Source of the DNA: CAYMTN01 sp964393335
GTDB taxonomy: Bacteria; Chloroflexota; Anaerolineae; Aggregatilineales; Aggregatilineaceae
Length of the DNA stretch: 22,282 bases
Direction: 5' to 3'
Assembly (NCBI GenBank): GCA_964393335.1
Contig: CAYMTN010000072.1
Coordinates: 1-22,282, forward strand
In this document: positions 14,995-22,065 of the stretch, one piece after another
How the letters are laid out: each line of letters starts with the position of its first letter
Numbering within the stretch: the first letter of the stretch is position 1
Program-made: the position numbers and the translations under genes
The notes under the pieces: generated by a model
The model's input: only the letters and a program-made list of their open reading frames with translations
Databases searched by the model: none
What the model was told of the DNA's origin: nothing

Positions 14995-15348
14995 GGCCCA
15001 AAAACCTCATCTGGACCTGGGGTGCTCCCCCGGGGGAACTGCTGATAATTCCCGAGGGGGGCATCGCGTTGCTAGCGATTTGGGAGCTTCACATGGGAGG
15101 TTTGGAATTGCCCACAGTTCCGTTGGGACCACCAACGGTCGCCAGTGTGTGAAATGGCGATGCGCCAGATAAACTGCCAGCAGCCCCAAGCGATTTGTTC
15201 ACTTGGGGCTGCTCGTTCAGCTTACTCGAGGAGTTTCTCGCCCAGATTGGTTCTTGAATAGCAAGGGCTTCTGTCCTCACCCGCGCTGATGTCTCTCGTT
15301 TCGAGCGGATGCACAAAGTGACTCCCCGTCCCGCCAATTTACGTCTGG
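14995..15348. other. 354-bp stretch without an intact gene
   Basis: An open plus-strand frame (14970-15152, GTG start) encodes a coherent-looking 60-residue peptide containing IIPEGGIALLAIWELHMGGL. It has no good ribosome site, so it may be the tail of a lost gene; I do not recognise it. Hairpins include CCGTTGG/CCAACGG (about 15120-15138) and the strong stem at 15179-15213. Confidence 0.35.
15179..15213. terminator. strong hairpin closing the catabolic cluster
   Basis: AGCAGCCCCAAG (15179-15190) and CTTGGGGCTGCT (15202-15213) form a perfect 12-bp stem with an 11-nt loop. There is no long T-run on either side, so it may end transcripts inefficiently or act as a barrier between converging operons. 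Confidence 0.6.
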
Positions 15349-16206
15349 TCAGCGGATTGGCTCGACCCAGTAGGTGCTGCCCTGGCCTTCCCCCGTCCAG
15401 CCCTGAACGCCGTTGTAGTCCACGCGCCAGTACAGGATGCCCAGGTCGCCACAGCGCGGACCGTTTAGCACGGTGAACACACCGCCACCCGGAATCTGGC
15501 CAAGCTGCTGACTGGTCGAGGTCGGCTCAGCGCGCAGGTTGTTGGGCAGTCCTGGCAGAACGCGGCCACTTCCCTTGACTTGCAGCCGTGATGGCAGGTT
15601 GAAACCGGAGCAGGACAATTGAGTTTGCACTTGCGGCTCAACCTGGATAGGTTGCACGGGTTGGATCGGCTGGACCGGTTGCACGGGTTGCACTGGTACC
15701 AGCGGCGTTAGGCCACCACTACCGGAACAGGCGGCCTGGTATTGCGCCGTGCCCGACCATTCGAGGTTGGCCGGCCATGAATCGTAGGTCATGGGTGAGA
15801 AGGTCTCGTAGGCCACGCGGTCGAAGGCTACCTCAACGCCGTCGACCTGGATGTAGAACTCACGGATGTCCCAGGCATCGTCTCCGGGCAGAATGCTGGC
15901 AGGCTTGGTGATGTGAAGGCGTGTCAGCTCGCAAAAACTGTACGGCACGCTGAAGGTGTAGCTGTTGGTCATGCCTGGGCCCAGGTCTCCAGGGCCTTCG
16001 GCGATGACGATCACCCACAGCGGCACGGTGCCGCTCGTAGGGCCAAACAGCTCGACCAGCAGCGGGTTTTCGGTCCCATCTGTGCCGGTCACCACCGTGA
16101 GCTCAATTGTTGCCGTCGGCGGCTGGGCAGATGCGATGGGAGCGACCCCGAAGGCTACCAACGAGGTGATCAGAACGGCCACTGTTGCCACTATCCGCAT
16201 TTTCAT
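15349..16206 (-). CDS. secreted protein, PLAT-like domain plus Pro-Gln linker plus SH3b tail
   Basis: A 285-residue exported protein. The signal peptide spans residues 1-27 (cleavage ASA|Q). Domain one (about 33-150) has an all-beta pattern (IELTVVTGTDGTENPL, TNSYTFSVPYSFCELTRLHI, FYIQVDGVEVAF) that recalls PLAT/LH2 domains. A low-complexity linker, PVQPVQPVQPIQPVQPIQVE, spans 171-190. A bacterial SH3-like domain (about 215-285) contains NNLRAEPTSTSQQLGQIPGG and a terminal YWRVDYNGVQGWTGEG. Four to five cysteines in the exported part could form disulfides. GGGG lies 6-9 nt before the ATG, with a promoter-like pair upstream. A surface binding role is likely but unproven. It is divergent from nothing in the sugar cluster and probably unrelated to it. 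Confidence 0.8.
   Translation of the reverse strand: MKMRIVATVAVLITSLVAFGVAPIASAQPPTATIELTVVTGTDGTENPLLVELFGPTSGTVPLWVIVIAEGPGDLGPGMTNSYTFSVPYSFCELTRLHITKPASILPGDDAWDIREFYIQVDGVEVAFDRVAYETFSPMTYDSWPANLEWSGTAQYQAACSGSGGLTPLVPVQPVQPVQPIQPVQPIQVEPQVQTQLSCSGFNLPSRLQVKGSGRVLPGLPNNLRAEPTSTSQQLGQIPGGGVFTVLNGPRCGDLGILYWRVDYNGVQGWTGEGQGSTYWVEPIR
15637..15696 (-). repeat. in-gene repeat encoding the PVQP/PIQP linker
   Basis: Six near-identical 9-bp units encode (P-V/I-Q) steps. The tract is prone to slippage and to length variation between strains. Confidence 0.7.
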
Positions 16207-16277
16207 CCCTGTTCCCCTTTCACAGTCCTGTCGATAGAAGACGTCATTGGTATCTAACCCGATACGTGTCTGACTCT

Positions 16278-16306
16278 ATCCTATTGGAAAACCAAGGCGG
16301 ATTCAA
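16278..16306 (-). promoter_or_regulatory. promoter of the secreted SH3b protein gene
   Basis: TTGAAT (16306-16301), 17-bp spacer, TAGGAT (16283-16278) on the minus strand, about 70 bp before the ATG. Confidence 0.45.
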
Positions 16307-16383
16307 CCACGCGCAGGGTGGTTTTGCGAGTTTTTTGCAGGGCCGAAACAAGTCTTTTTGAGTTGCCACTGTTGCGGGGGTAT

Positions 16384-16482
16384 ACCGTAGTGTTCAGAAA
16401 TTAATCTGAGCGAGGATCGAGTGCTACGCAGCCTCGCGATAGTAGTCGCGGATGATGCCTGTGGGGGCTACGTAACGGATCT
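16384..16482 (-). mobile_element. relic end of the same IS family
   Basis: The terminal sequence at 16384-16407 matches the IS end at 285-308 at 19 of 24 positions. The following bases encode, on the minus strand, IRY...GIIRDYYREAA and a stop, paralleling IRYRNVLGGIIRDYDREAA at the end of the transposase at 325-1418. Only this ~100 bp survives. Its orientation is the same as the larger copy, about 15 kb away. Confidence 0.75.
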
Positions 16483-16659
16483 TCGCGTGATTTGAGCAGA
16501 TCAAGGGCTTGGTAGTAGCCTGGGTGAAGGTCCGTGGGGAAGTGAAAAGACCAACCCTATCGGCACACCTCCGTTCCTTCACGTCTGCCTGGAGGCGTGG
16601 TGTCGCCAACTCAAGGGGAATCAGCTCGGACGCATTAACTACCCCCTCACAGGTGAGGC
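16483..16659. other. unassigned 177-bp stretch
   Basis: It lies between the IS relic and the dehydrogenase stop. It is open in several frames on both strands, but none has a ribosome site or a family I recognise. It may be further decayed mobile DNA. Confidence 0.3.
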
Positions 16660-17637
16660 CTACCCGTACACCTGTGGATTGACGCAATACGGCAGGCGCT
16701 CGCCCGCCAGCCCCGCCAGCAGATTTTCCGCCGCCATAACCGCCATCCGTGTCCGGGTGGCAATGCTCGAACTGGCAATATGTGGCACGATCAGGCAGTT
16801 GTCCAGCGTGAGTAGCGGCGACTCCATCGGGATCGGCTCTGGCTCGGTGACATCCAGCGCGGCGTAGGCGATTTCACCGTGAACCAGAGCGTGATACAGC
16901 GCATCGGGATCGACCACTGGGCCGCGCGCCGTGTTGATCAGCACGGCGGTGGGTTTCATCTGCTTCAGGGCGTCCGGGTTGATGAGATGGTACGTCTCGG
17001 CAGTAAGCGGCGTGTGCAGGCTGAGGAAATCCGATTCCGCCAGAACCTCGTCGAACGAGCGCCGCGCCGCACCCAGTTCCGCAGCGGTGGGGACTTCGTC
17101 CGAATCCGCATAAATGACTCGCATCCCAAAGCCGCTGGCCCGGCGCGCCATCGCCAGCCCGATCCGCCCCATGCCGATAATGCCCAACGTCGCGCCGTGA
17201 ATATCCTGCCCCATGAACAGCGTAGGCCCCCATGTGCGCCACTTACCCGCCCGCACGAACCGTTCACCCTCGCTGATACGGCGCGCGGCGGCCATCAGCA
17301 GCGCGAAGGCGAAATCGGCGGTGGTATCGGTCAACACGCCCGGCGTATTCCCCACCGGGATTCTCGCTTCCGTCGCCGCCTGCACATCCACGTTATCGAA
17401 CCCGACCGCCATCTGGCTGATCACTCGCAGACGGGGCCGCGCCGCCTGGATCAGCGCGGCGTCGATACGATCTGAGAGTAGGCACAGCAGCCCATCGACG
17501 GCGGTGGTTTCGCGGCACAGCACCTCATACGGCGGCGGTAGTTCGTCCTCCCACAGAATCACCTCACATGCCGCACGGATTTTGTCCAGCCCCTTACCGG
17601 GGATGATGCGCGATACAAACACCGTTTGTTTTGCCAT
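16660..17637 (-). CDS. glyoxylate/hydroxypyruvate reductase-like D-2-hydroxyacid dehydrogenase
   Basis: A 325-residue member of the GRHPR/GyaR branch of D-2-hydroxyacid dehydrogenases. It has the substrate-domain motif AVGFDNVDVQAATEARIPVGNTPG, nucleotide-binding GMGRIG at 155-160, catalytic Arg238 (NTARGP), Glu267 (DVTEPEPIP) and His286 (VPHIASSS). The ASSS stretch after the His matches the GSAT-type segment of that branch. It reduces glyoxylate or hydroxypyruvate to glycolate or D-glycerate with NAD(P)H. The ATG at 17637 is preferred over a TTG at 17664; GGGAGG lies 8 nt upstream. It stands alone on the minus strand between an IS relic and the terminator of the sigma/anti-sigma operon. A metabolic link to the sugar-acid cluster is possible but not shown. 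Confidence 0.92.
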   Translation of the reverse strand: MAKQTVFVSRIIPGKGLDKIRAACEVILWEDELPPPYEVLCRETTAVDGLLCLLSDRIDAALIQAARPRLRVISQMAVGFDNVDVQAATEARIPVGNTPGVLTDTTADFAFALLMAAARRISEGERFVRAGKWRTWGPTLFMGQDIHGATLGIIGMGRIGLAMARRASGFGMRVIYADSDEVPTAAELGAARRSFDEVLAESDFLSLHTPLTAETYHLINPDALKQMKPTAVLINTARGPVVDPDALYHALVHGEIAYAALDVTEPEPIPMESPLLTLDNCLIVPHIASSSIATRTRMAVMAAENLLAGLAGERLPYCVNPQVYG

Positions 17638-17714
17638 GCATTCGACCTCCCTCGTTGGCTGCAAGTATAGCCGGGAAGCGAAGTCGGCGCGTGCGAAAAC
17701 CGGCTCGCAGGGTC

Positions 17715-17753
17715 AAAAAAACTGTACGTCATCGAAATCTTCGACGACGTACA
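17715..17753 (-). terminator. rho-independent terminator of the sigma/anti-sigma operon
   Basis: TGTACGTC (17723-17730) pairs perfectly with GACGTACA (17746-17753); TCGAA/TTCGA extends the stem after one mismatch. Seven T follow on the minus strand (plus-strand A run 17715-17721). The stem begins immediately after the TAG stop of the anti-sigma gene. Confidence 0.92.
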
Positions 17754-18539
17754 CTAGCTCAATGGGACACTCAATACGCGGGGACCGGTTGGCTGGTCCG
17801 CATACGGGCTTCCTCCGGCAGGTTCCAGGGATACGCCCACGCCTCGATACGCGGTGACTGGCCGGTCAAAAGGCACCTGGATATACAACGCGTCCTCCGA
17901 TGTGTTCGCCTGAAACAGCCCGCCGCTGGTCCGCGCGCCGCTATCGTCAACCAGCCACATCTGGAACGTCTGGTCACCGGCGATTTGTGGAAGATACGAG
18001 ACACGCAGCACGCCCAGTTCGCCGTCAGGAGAGACGATCAGGTTGCCTGACACGGCATCGTCGACTTCACCCGGGACAATCGTATACTGACTCGAGCCGG
18101 ATTGTGCCACAAGTTGGGCATAGAGTTCCGCTGCGTCGGGTGTCAGGTGCGAGTCATCATTTGAGTTTGACTGCACGAGGAGCACGCCCAGAATCACGAC
18201 GGCGAACAGCGCAGCGGCAGCGAGAATCCATGCGCTCCGGCGAACCGGAAATCTCCAGCGCGCGCCCGGTTGGCTCTCGCCCGGTTTGGTCGCCGCATCA
18301 CCGCTTTGGCTAGCCGCTAGCCGGCGGCGCAGATCGGCCTGCAGGTGACCGGGCGCGGTGCGAAGGGGGGCCAGTGCCACCAGGTAATTTGCGACAGCTC
18401 GATAGTCAGCCAGGATCGCACGTGCCTCCGGGTCAAGCTGAAGCCAGGCCTCAAAATCGGCGCGCTCGTTTTCATCCAGAGCGCCGAGTGCATAGGCTGG
18501 TATCTGATTGAGCATTGTCTCTCGTTTTTTCGCTGCCAT
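17754..18539 (-). CDS. RskA-like membrane anti-sigma factor
   Basis: A 261-residue single-pass membrane protein. The cytoplasmic N-terminal sigma-binding region (about 9-60, IPAYALGALDENERADFEAW) is typical of RskA/RsiW-like factors. One transmembrane helix spans about 103-123. The extracytoplasmic RskA domain (about 150-255) contains FQMWLVDDSGARTSGGLF. No HxxxCxxC zinc motif is present, as in the RskA group. It should hold the sigma factor encoded just upstream and release it on regulated proteolysis. The ATG at 18539 is taken by homology; ribosome sites are weak, and a second ATG eight codons in (MLNQIPAY) follows GAGAG, so either may be used. The start lies 65 bp after the sigma stop; the operon ends in the terminator next to its stop. 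Confidence 0.85.
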   Translation of the reverse strand: MAAKKRETMLNQIPAYALGALDENERADFEAWLQLDPEARAILADYRAVANYLVALAPLRTAPGHLQADLRRRLAASQSGDAATKPGESQPGARWRFPVRRSAWILAAAALFAVVILGVLLVQSNSNDDSHLTPDAAELYAQLVAQSGSSQYTIVPGEVDDAVSGNLIVSPDGELGVLRVSYLPQIAGDQTFQMWLVDDSGARTSGGLFQANTSEDALYIQVPFDRPVTAYRGVGVSLEPAGGSPYADQPTGPRVLSVPLS

Positions 18540-18603
18540 TATGTTCGACACATCCGCTCGAGTGTGATGCCGTTCACACACGTTGTGTACTATCAGAATA
18601 CGT

Positions 18604-19173
18604 TCATTTGTCCCGGTTCGGATTGCTGGCCGATTCGGCCAACCACGCTTCTCGGAGTTTTTGCATGCCCAGACGGATACGAGTCTTGATGGTTCCCAAC
18701 GGTTGGCCCAGATAGTCCGCGATCTGGCTGTGTGACATGCCGTGGAAATATGCCAGCTCGATAGCTTGGCGCTGCTCATCCGGCAGTTCTTGCATGACCG
18801 CGACCAGGGTGCGCTTCAGATCGGCGTCCTCCTCCAATCCCAATACATTTTCCCAGCGTTCAATGTCGCCATCGATAAACACCGGGTTTTGCATCGGGTC
18901 GCGCCGCTGCCGGCGATCCGTATCGATTGCCAGCCGCCGCGTGATGGTCAACAACCAGGTAACAAACGAGCCTTTGGCCGGGTCGTAGGTTTCGGCCTTA
19001 TACCACAAGCGCATGTACGTATCTTGTGTGACTTCCTCAGCCGCCATTTGGTCGTTGAGTACCCGATAGGCGACTGAGTACACCAGATTAGCGTACTGGT
19101 CATGGAGAGCCAGGAGCGCCGCTTCGTTACCGGCTTGTATCTGCGCCAGTAGTTCGACAAGGTTTGAACTCAT
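18604..19173 (-). CDS. ECF RNA polymerase sigma factor, SigK/RpoE type
   Basis: A 189-residue group-4 sigma factor. Region 2 (about 18-85) contains YANLVYSVAYRVLNDQ, the polymerase-binding EEVTQDTYMRLW, and the -10-recognising GSFVTWLLTITRRLAIDTDR. Region 4 (about 130-180) contains LPDEQRQAIELAYFHGMS, the DNA-recognition helix HSQIADYLGQPLGTIKTRI, and GMQKLREAW. The ATG at 19173 is preferred to an upstream TTG at 19203, though the ribosome site is weak. It is cotranscribed with its anti-sigma partner. A TATAGT lies 58-63 bp upstream without a good -35, so an ECF-specific or autoregulated promoter is possible. Target genes cannot be told from the window. Confidence 0.92.
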   Translation of the reverse strand: MSSNLVELLAQIQAGNEAALLALHDQYANLVYSVAYRVLNDQMAAEEVTQDTYMRLWYKAETYDPAKGSFVTWLLTITRRLAIDTDRRQRRDPMQNPVFIDGDIERWENVLGLEEDADLKRTLVAVMQELPDEQRQAIELAYFHGMSHSQIADYLGQPLGTIKTRIRLGMQKLREAWLAESASNPNRDK

Positions 19174-19203
19174 GATCAGAAAAAGTTCTCTTGTAAGGAA
19201 CAA

Positions 19204-19550
19204 GAAGGGGCCATGTTAGGTCCACCCAACACTATACCACAACACGTATCTGTCAGCCGACTGGAAGGACCAGCCAGGTGATTGTTTTGTGATCGGCGGT
19301 GAATTCGCTTCTAGTGGTTGAAGGTGGTTTTCCTAAACCGGATTTTCGGCAACGCATTCCGGGTAACAGAAATCCGAACCGGCTGCTGCGGGTGTATACA
19401 TGGGAGCAGCGGCGCGTAGGGTCAGGAAATTCCTCCTGAGGACGTGGTTTTCGGGCCATAGCAACAGTGCACTGTAGACTGAAAAAACAGGAACCCGGTT
19501 TGACAGTGTGAGTCCCTGTTTTTCTCTGAGCCAGACCGACCCGCATACCC
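19204..19550. other. 347-bp intergenic region
   Basis: No gene is supported. It contains the copper-ATPase terminator (19483-19523), the perfect palindrome ACAGTGCACTGT (19464-19475), and interrupted complementary segments CGGATTT/AAATCCG (about 19340-19377). TATAGT (19236-19231 on the minus strand) is a candidate -10 box for the sigma gene. Confidence 0.4.
19483..19523 (-). terminator. terminator of the copper ATPase gene
   Basis: AAAAACAGG (19483-19491) pairs with CCTGTTTTT (19515-19523), a 9-bp stem with a 23-nt loop. The T-run follows on the minus strand. It begins 27 bp after the ATPase stop. Confidence 0.65.
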
Positions 19551-21596
19551 TCACGCCGCCAGTTGCGTGCGACGTAACAACTGCGCATTGAGCGCGACGA
19601 TCACCGTGCTCAGGGACATGAACAAGGCCCCCACTGCCGGGGAAAGCAGAATGCCTACCGGAGCCAGGACTCCCGCAGCCAGCGGCAATGCGAAAATGTT
19701 GTAGCCGGTCGCCCAGGCAAGGTTCTGGATCATCTTACGATAGGTGGCGCGGCTCAACACAAAAATACTGACCACATCCAACGGGTTGCTGCGCACCAGA
19801 ATGATACCTGCGGACTCAATCGCTACATCCGTGCCGCTGCCGATAGCGATGCCCACATCCGCGCGTGTCAGTGCGGGCGCATCATTGACACCATCGCCGA
19901 CCATCGCCACTCGTTTGCCCTGGCTCTGCAGGTCGGCTACTTTCTGATCCTTGTGTTCTGGGAGCACCTCGGCAAAGTACATGTCAATCCCCAGCTCCCC
20001 GGCGACAGTACGCGCCACTGCCTCACTGTCACCGGTCAACATGACGACCTCAATCCCCATATCACGCAGCTCGCGAACCGCTTCACGGCTTTCCTCACGA
20101 ATCACGTCTGCCAGTGCAAATGCGGCCACCGGCTGCGCCTCGTCAACCAGGTAAATGACGGTCTGTCCCTTAGCGTCTGCGCTCTCTCTAAGCTGTTGTA
20201 GAGAGTCTGGCAACTCACTTTCGAGCATCTCCAACAGGCGCGGCCCACCGACATAGACCATGCGGCCCTCGTAGCTGGCGCGGATACCGCGCCCCTTGAT
20301 CGCCTCGAAATCGCTAACCGGCGGCGCGGTCAGGCCGCGTTCGTCTGCCGCGCGGCGCATACCACGCGCGATTAGATGCTCGGAGTCGCCTTCAACCGCC
20401 AGGGCAACCACCAGCGCCTGTTCCTGATCCCACCCGGCAGCGGTGGCCACGCTGACGACGCCAAACTTGCCTTCGGTCAGGGTGCCGGTCTTATCGAAGA
20501 TGACCGTGTCGATCTTCCGAGCCTGTTCCAATGCCAGACGATCACGGATCAAGATGCCGTTCCGCGCACCCAGCGAGGTGCTAATCGCCACCACCAACGG
20601 GATCGCCAGCCCTAATGCATGCGGGCACGTTATCACGAGCACCGTCACCGCGCGTTCCAGCACGGCCAGCTTAAACCCCACCGCGATCAGCCAGGCGGCC
20701 ACCGTCACGGCGGCCACCGTCACGGCGAGATAGAACAACCAACCTGCGGCTTTGTCGGCCAGTATCTGTGTATTCGATTTGCTCCGCTGCGCTTCATCGA
20801 CCAGGCGCATGATGCCCGCCAGGGCCGTTTCATCGCCCGTGGCGGTCACACGCACGCGTAAACTACCATCACCGTTGATCGTTCCGCCAATTACCTGATC
20901 GCCGGGATTCTTCTCAACGGGTTGCGATTCGCCGGTGATCATGGCTTCATTCACATCCGAGTGCCCATCCTCAACGACGCCATCTGCCGGGATGCTTCCG
21001 CCAGACCGCACCAGTACCAGATCGTCATTTTTGAGTTGGCTCACGGGCACTTCCAGCGTGCCCTCCTCGGTGATACGTTCGGCGGTGTCGGGCATCAGTT
21101 TCGCCAGTTCGCGCAATGCGCCCGACGCCTGGCGCACGCTGCGCATCTCGATCCAATGGCCCAACAGCATGATGTCGATCAGGGTTGCCATTTCCCAGAA
21201 AAAGCTGCTATCAGGGGTGACGAAAACAGCAAAAACGCTGTACACGAACGCCACCAGAATCGCCAGGGATATGAGCGTCATCATCCCTGGTCGCCGGTTT
21301 TGAACCTCCGGCACAGCCATCTGCAAAAATGGCACGCCGCCATATACGAAGATAAGAAGCGCAAACAGCGGGTCGATCCAGCGATCGCCGGTGAACGCCG
21401 GCATCGTGAACCCGAACCAGGCTTGTAACATCGGGCTGAACAGGAGCACAGGAATTGTCAGCGCCAGGCTGACCCAGAAACGGCGGCGAAACATCCTCTC
21501 GTGTCCGGTGTGGTCGACGTGTGCCCCGTGCCCGGTGTGATCATGCTCGTGTGCTGGGCCGTGCGAATGATCCTCATGCGCGCCGTGCTCTACCAT
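19551..21596 (-). CDS. CopB-type copper-translocating P-type ATPase (P1B-3)
   Basis: A 681-residue P1B ATPase. The N-terminus has 11 His in 33 residues (EHGAHEDHSHGPAHEHDHTG). Eight membrane segments follow. The actuator domain has TGES (221-224). The sixth helix carries CPH (324-326, VITCPHALGLAIP), the mark of P1B-3 pumps. Other motifs are phosphorylation DKTGT (368-372), hinge GDGVNDAPAL, and the C-terminal MSLSTVIVALNAQ segment typical of the class. It exports copper ions from the cytoplasm using ATP. The nucleotide-domain motif reads SEHL instead of the usual SEHP. The ATG at 21596 is preferred over a start at 21713 because AAGGCGAG precedes it by 5-12 nt and the upstream extension is unlike the family. 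It stands alone, divergent from the NRAMP gene, with no copper regulator or chaperone in the window. Confidence 0.93.
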   Translation of the reverse strand: MVEHGAHEDHSHGPAHEHDHTGHGAHVDHTGHERMFRRRFWVSLALTIPVLLFSPMLQAWFGFTMPAFTGDRWIDPLFALLIFVYGGVPFLQMAVPEVQNRRPGMMTLISLAILVAFVYSVFAVFVTPDSSFFWEMATLIDIMLLGHWIEMRSVRQASGALRELAKLMPDTAERITEEGTLEVPVSQLKNDDLVLVRSGGSIPADGVVEDGHSDVNEAMITGESQPVEKNPGDQVIGGTINGDGSLRVRVTATGDETALAGIMRLVDEAQRSKSNTQILADKAAGWLFYLAVTVAAVTVAAWLIAVGFKLAVLERAVTVLVITCPHALGLAIPLVVAISTSLGARNGILIRDRLALEQARKIDTVIFDKTGTLTEGKFGVVSVATAAGWDQEQALVVALAVEGDSEHLIARGMRRAADERGLTAPPVSDFEAIKGRGIRASYEGRMVYVGGPRLLEMLESELPDSLQQLRESADAKGQTVIYLVDEAQPVAAFALADVIREESREAVRELRDMGIEVVMLTGDSEAVARTVAGELGIDMYFAEVLPEHKDQKVADLQSQGKRVAMVGDGVNDAPALTRADVGIAIGSGTDVAIESAGIILVRSNPLDVVSIFVLSRATYRKMIQNLAWATGYNIFALPLAAGVLAPVGILLSPAVGALFMSLSTVIVALNAQLLRRTQLAA

Positions 21597-21877
21597 GCTT
21601 ACTCGCCTTTCATCACTTTTGTGCAGACGAACTCGTCTGTGATTTGTTTTCGAAATACCCCTTTGGCGGGATCGTATAATGAAGATTATAGGGAGACGTC
21701 CATCGACTGGCATCCGCCAGGTGGCTCATCTCACCCGGGCAGTATGGCGCAAAAAACGGCCAGCGTAGACGACCGGCTGCGTGTCCGGTCGTGAGTCGAA
21801 CCCTGGCCCGGTATCCGCGGCGACGGTACTGTTGACCGCCAGCACCGCCCGGCAGCGATCTCCATCACCGGCTTCTT
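21597..21877. promoter_or_regulatory. divergent control region of the copper ATPase and NRAMP genes, left part
   Basis: A perfect minus-strand TATAAT (21690-21685) lies about 90 bp before the copper ATPase start, but no good -35 is seen. This pattern would fit activator-dependent metal promoters, although this is not proven. A second TATAAT on the plus strand (21675-21680) also lacks a -35. No gene is supported here. Confidence 0.4.
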
Positions 21878-21909
21878 TTGACCAGGTCAGACATGCTTTC
21901 AGGTATAAT
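21878..21909 (+). promoter_or_regulatory. promoter-like pair before the NRAMP gene
   Basis: TTGACC (21878-21883) and a perfect TATAAT (21904-21909) are separated by 20 bp, longer than the optimal 17. A long spacer is seen in promoters that need a MerR-type activator, but could be chance. It predicts a leader of about 150 nt. Confidence 0.45.
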
Positions 21910-22065
21910 CTCACTCATCACCGATAAGAAAACGTGCGGCAGTCTGGCGAGCATCCACGTCTGCGAAAAAAACGAGTAGGCCGGGCGTCCGCGAGGAAAC
22001 AAGGACCGGCGGGTGGACCACCCGGTGCGAAGAGTACGATTGCCGGAAATTGGAGAAGATGGGTT
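21910..22065 (+). promoter_or_regulatory. long hairpin-rich 5' leader of the NRAMP gene
   Basis: The leader holds several potential stems: GCCGG..TCC / GGA.CCGGC (about 21980-22015), CGGGTGG/CCACCCG (about 22010-22025), and distal CGTGCGGCAG/CTGCG. It also has a GAGTAG hexamer (about 21974), a fragment of the Mn2+ (yybP-ykoY) riboswitch core, but the matching second half GCAAGACC is absent, so I do not call that riboswitch. A ribosome site GGAGAAGA precedes the ATG. Confidence 0.4.

Noticed and set aside
18540..18779. N-terminal extension of the anti-sigma factor by 80 residues
   Set aside because: The extension overlaps the sigma gene in another frame and is unlike the family; the RskA pattern begins just after 18539.
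21974..22040. Mn2+ (yybP-ykoY) riboswitch before the NRAMP gene
   Set aside because: Only a GAGTAG hexamer resembles the core; the second conserved half is absent and the usual logic (switching on exporters) does not fit an importer.
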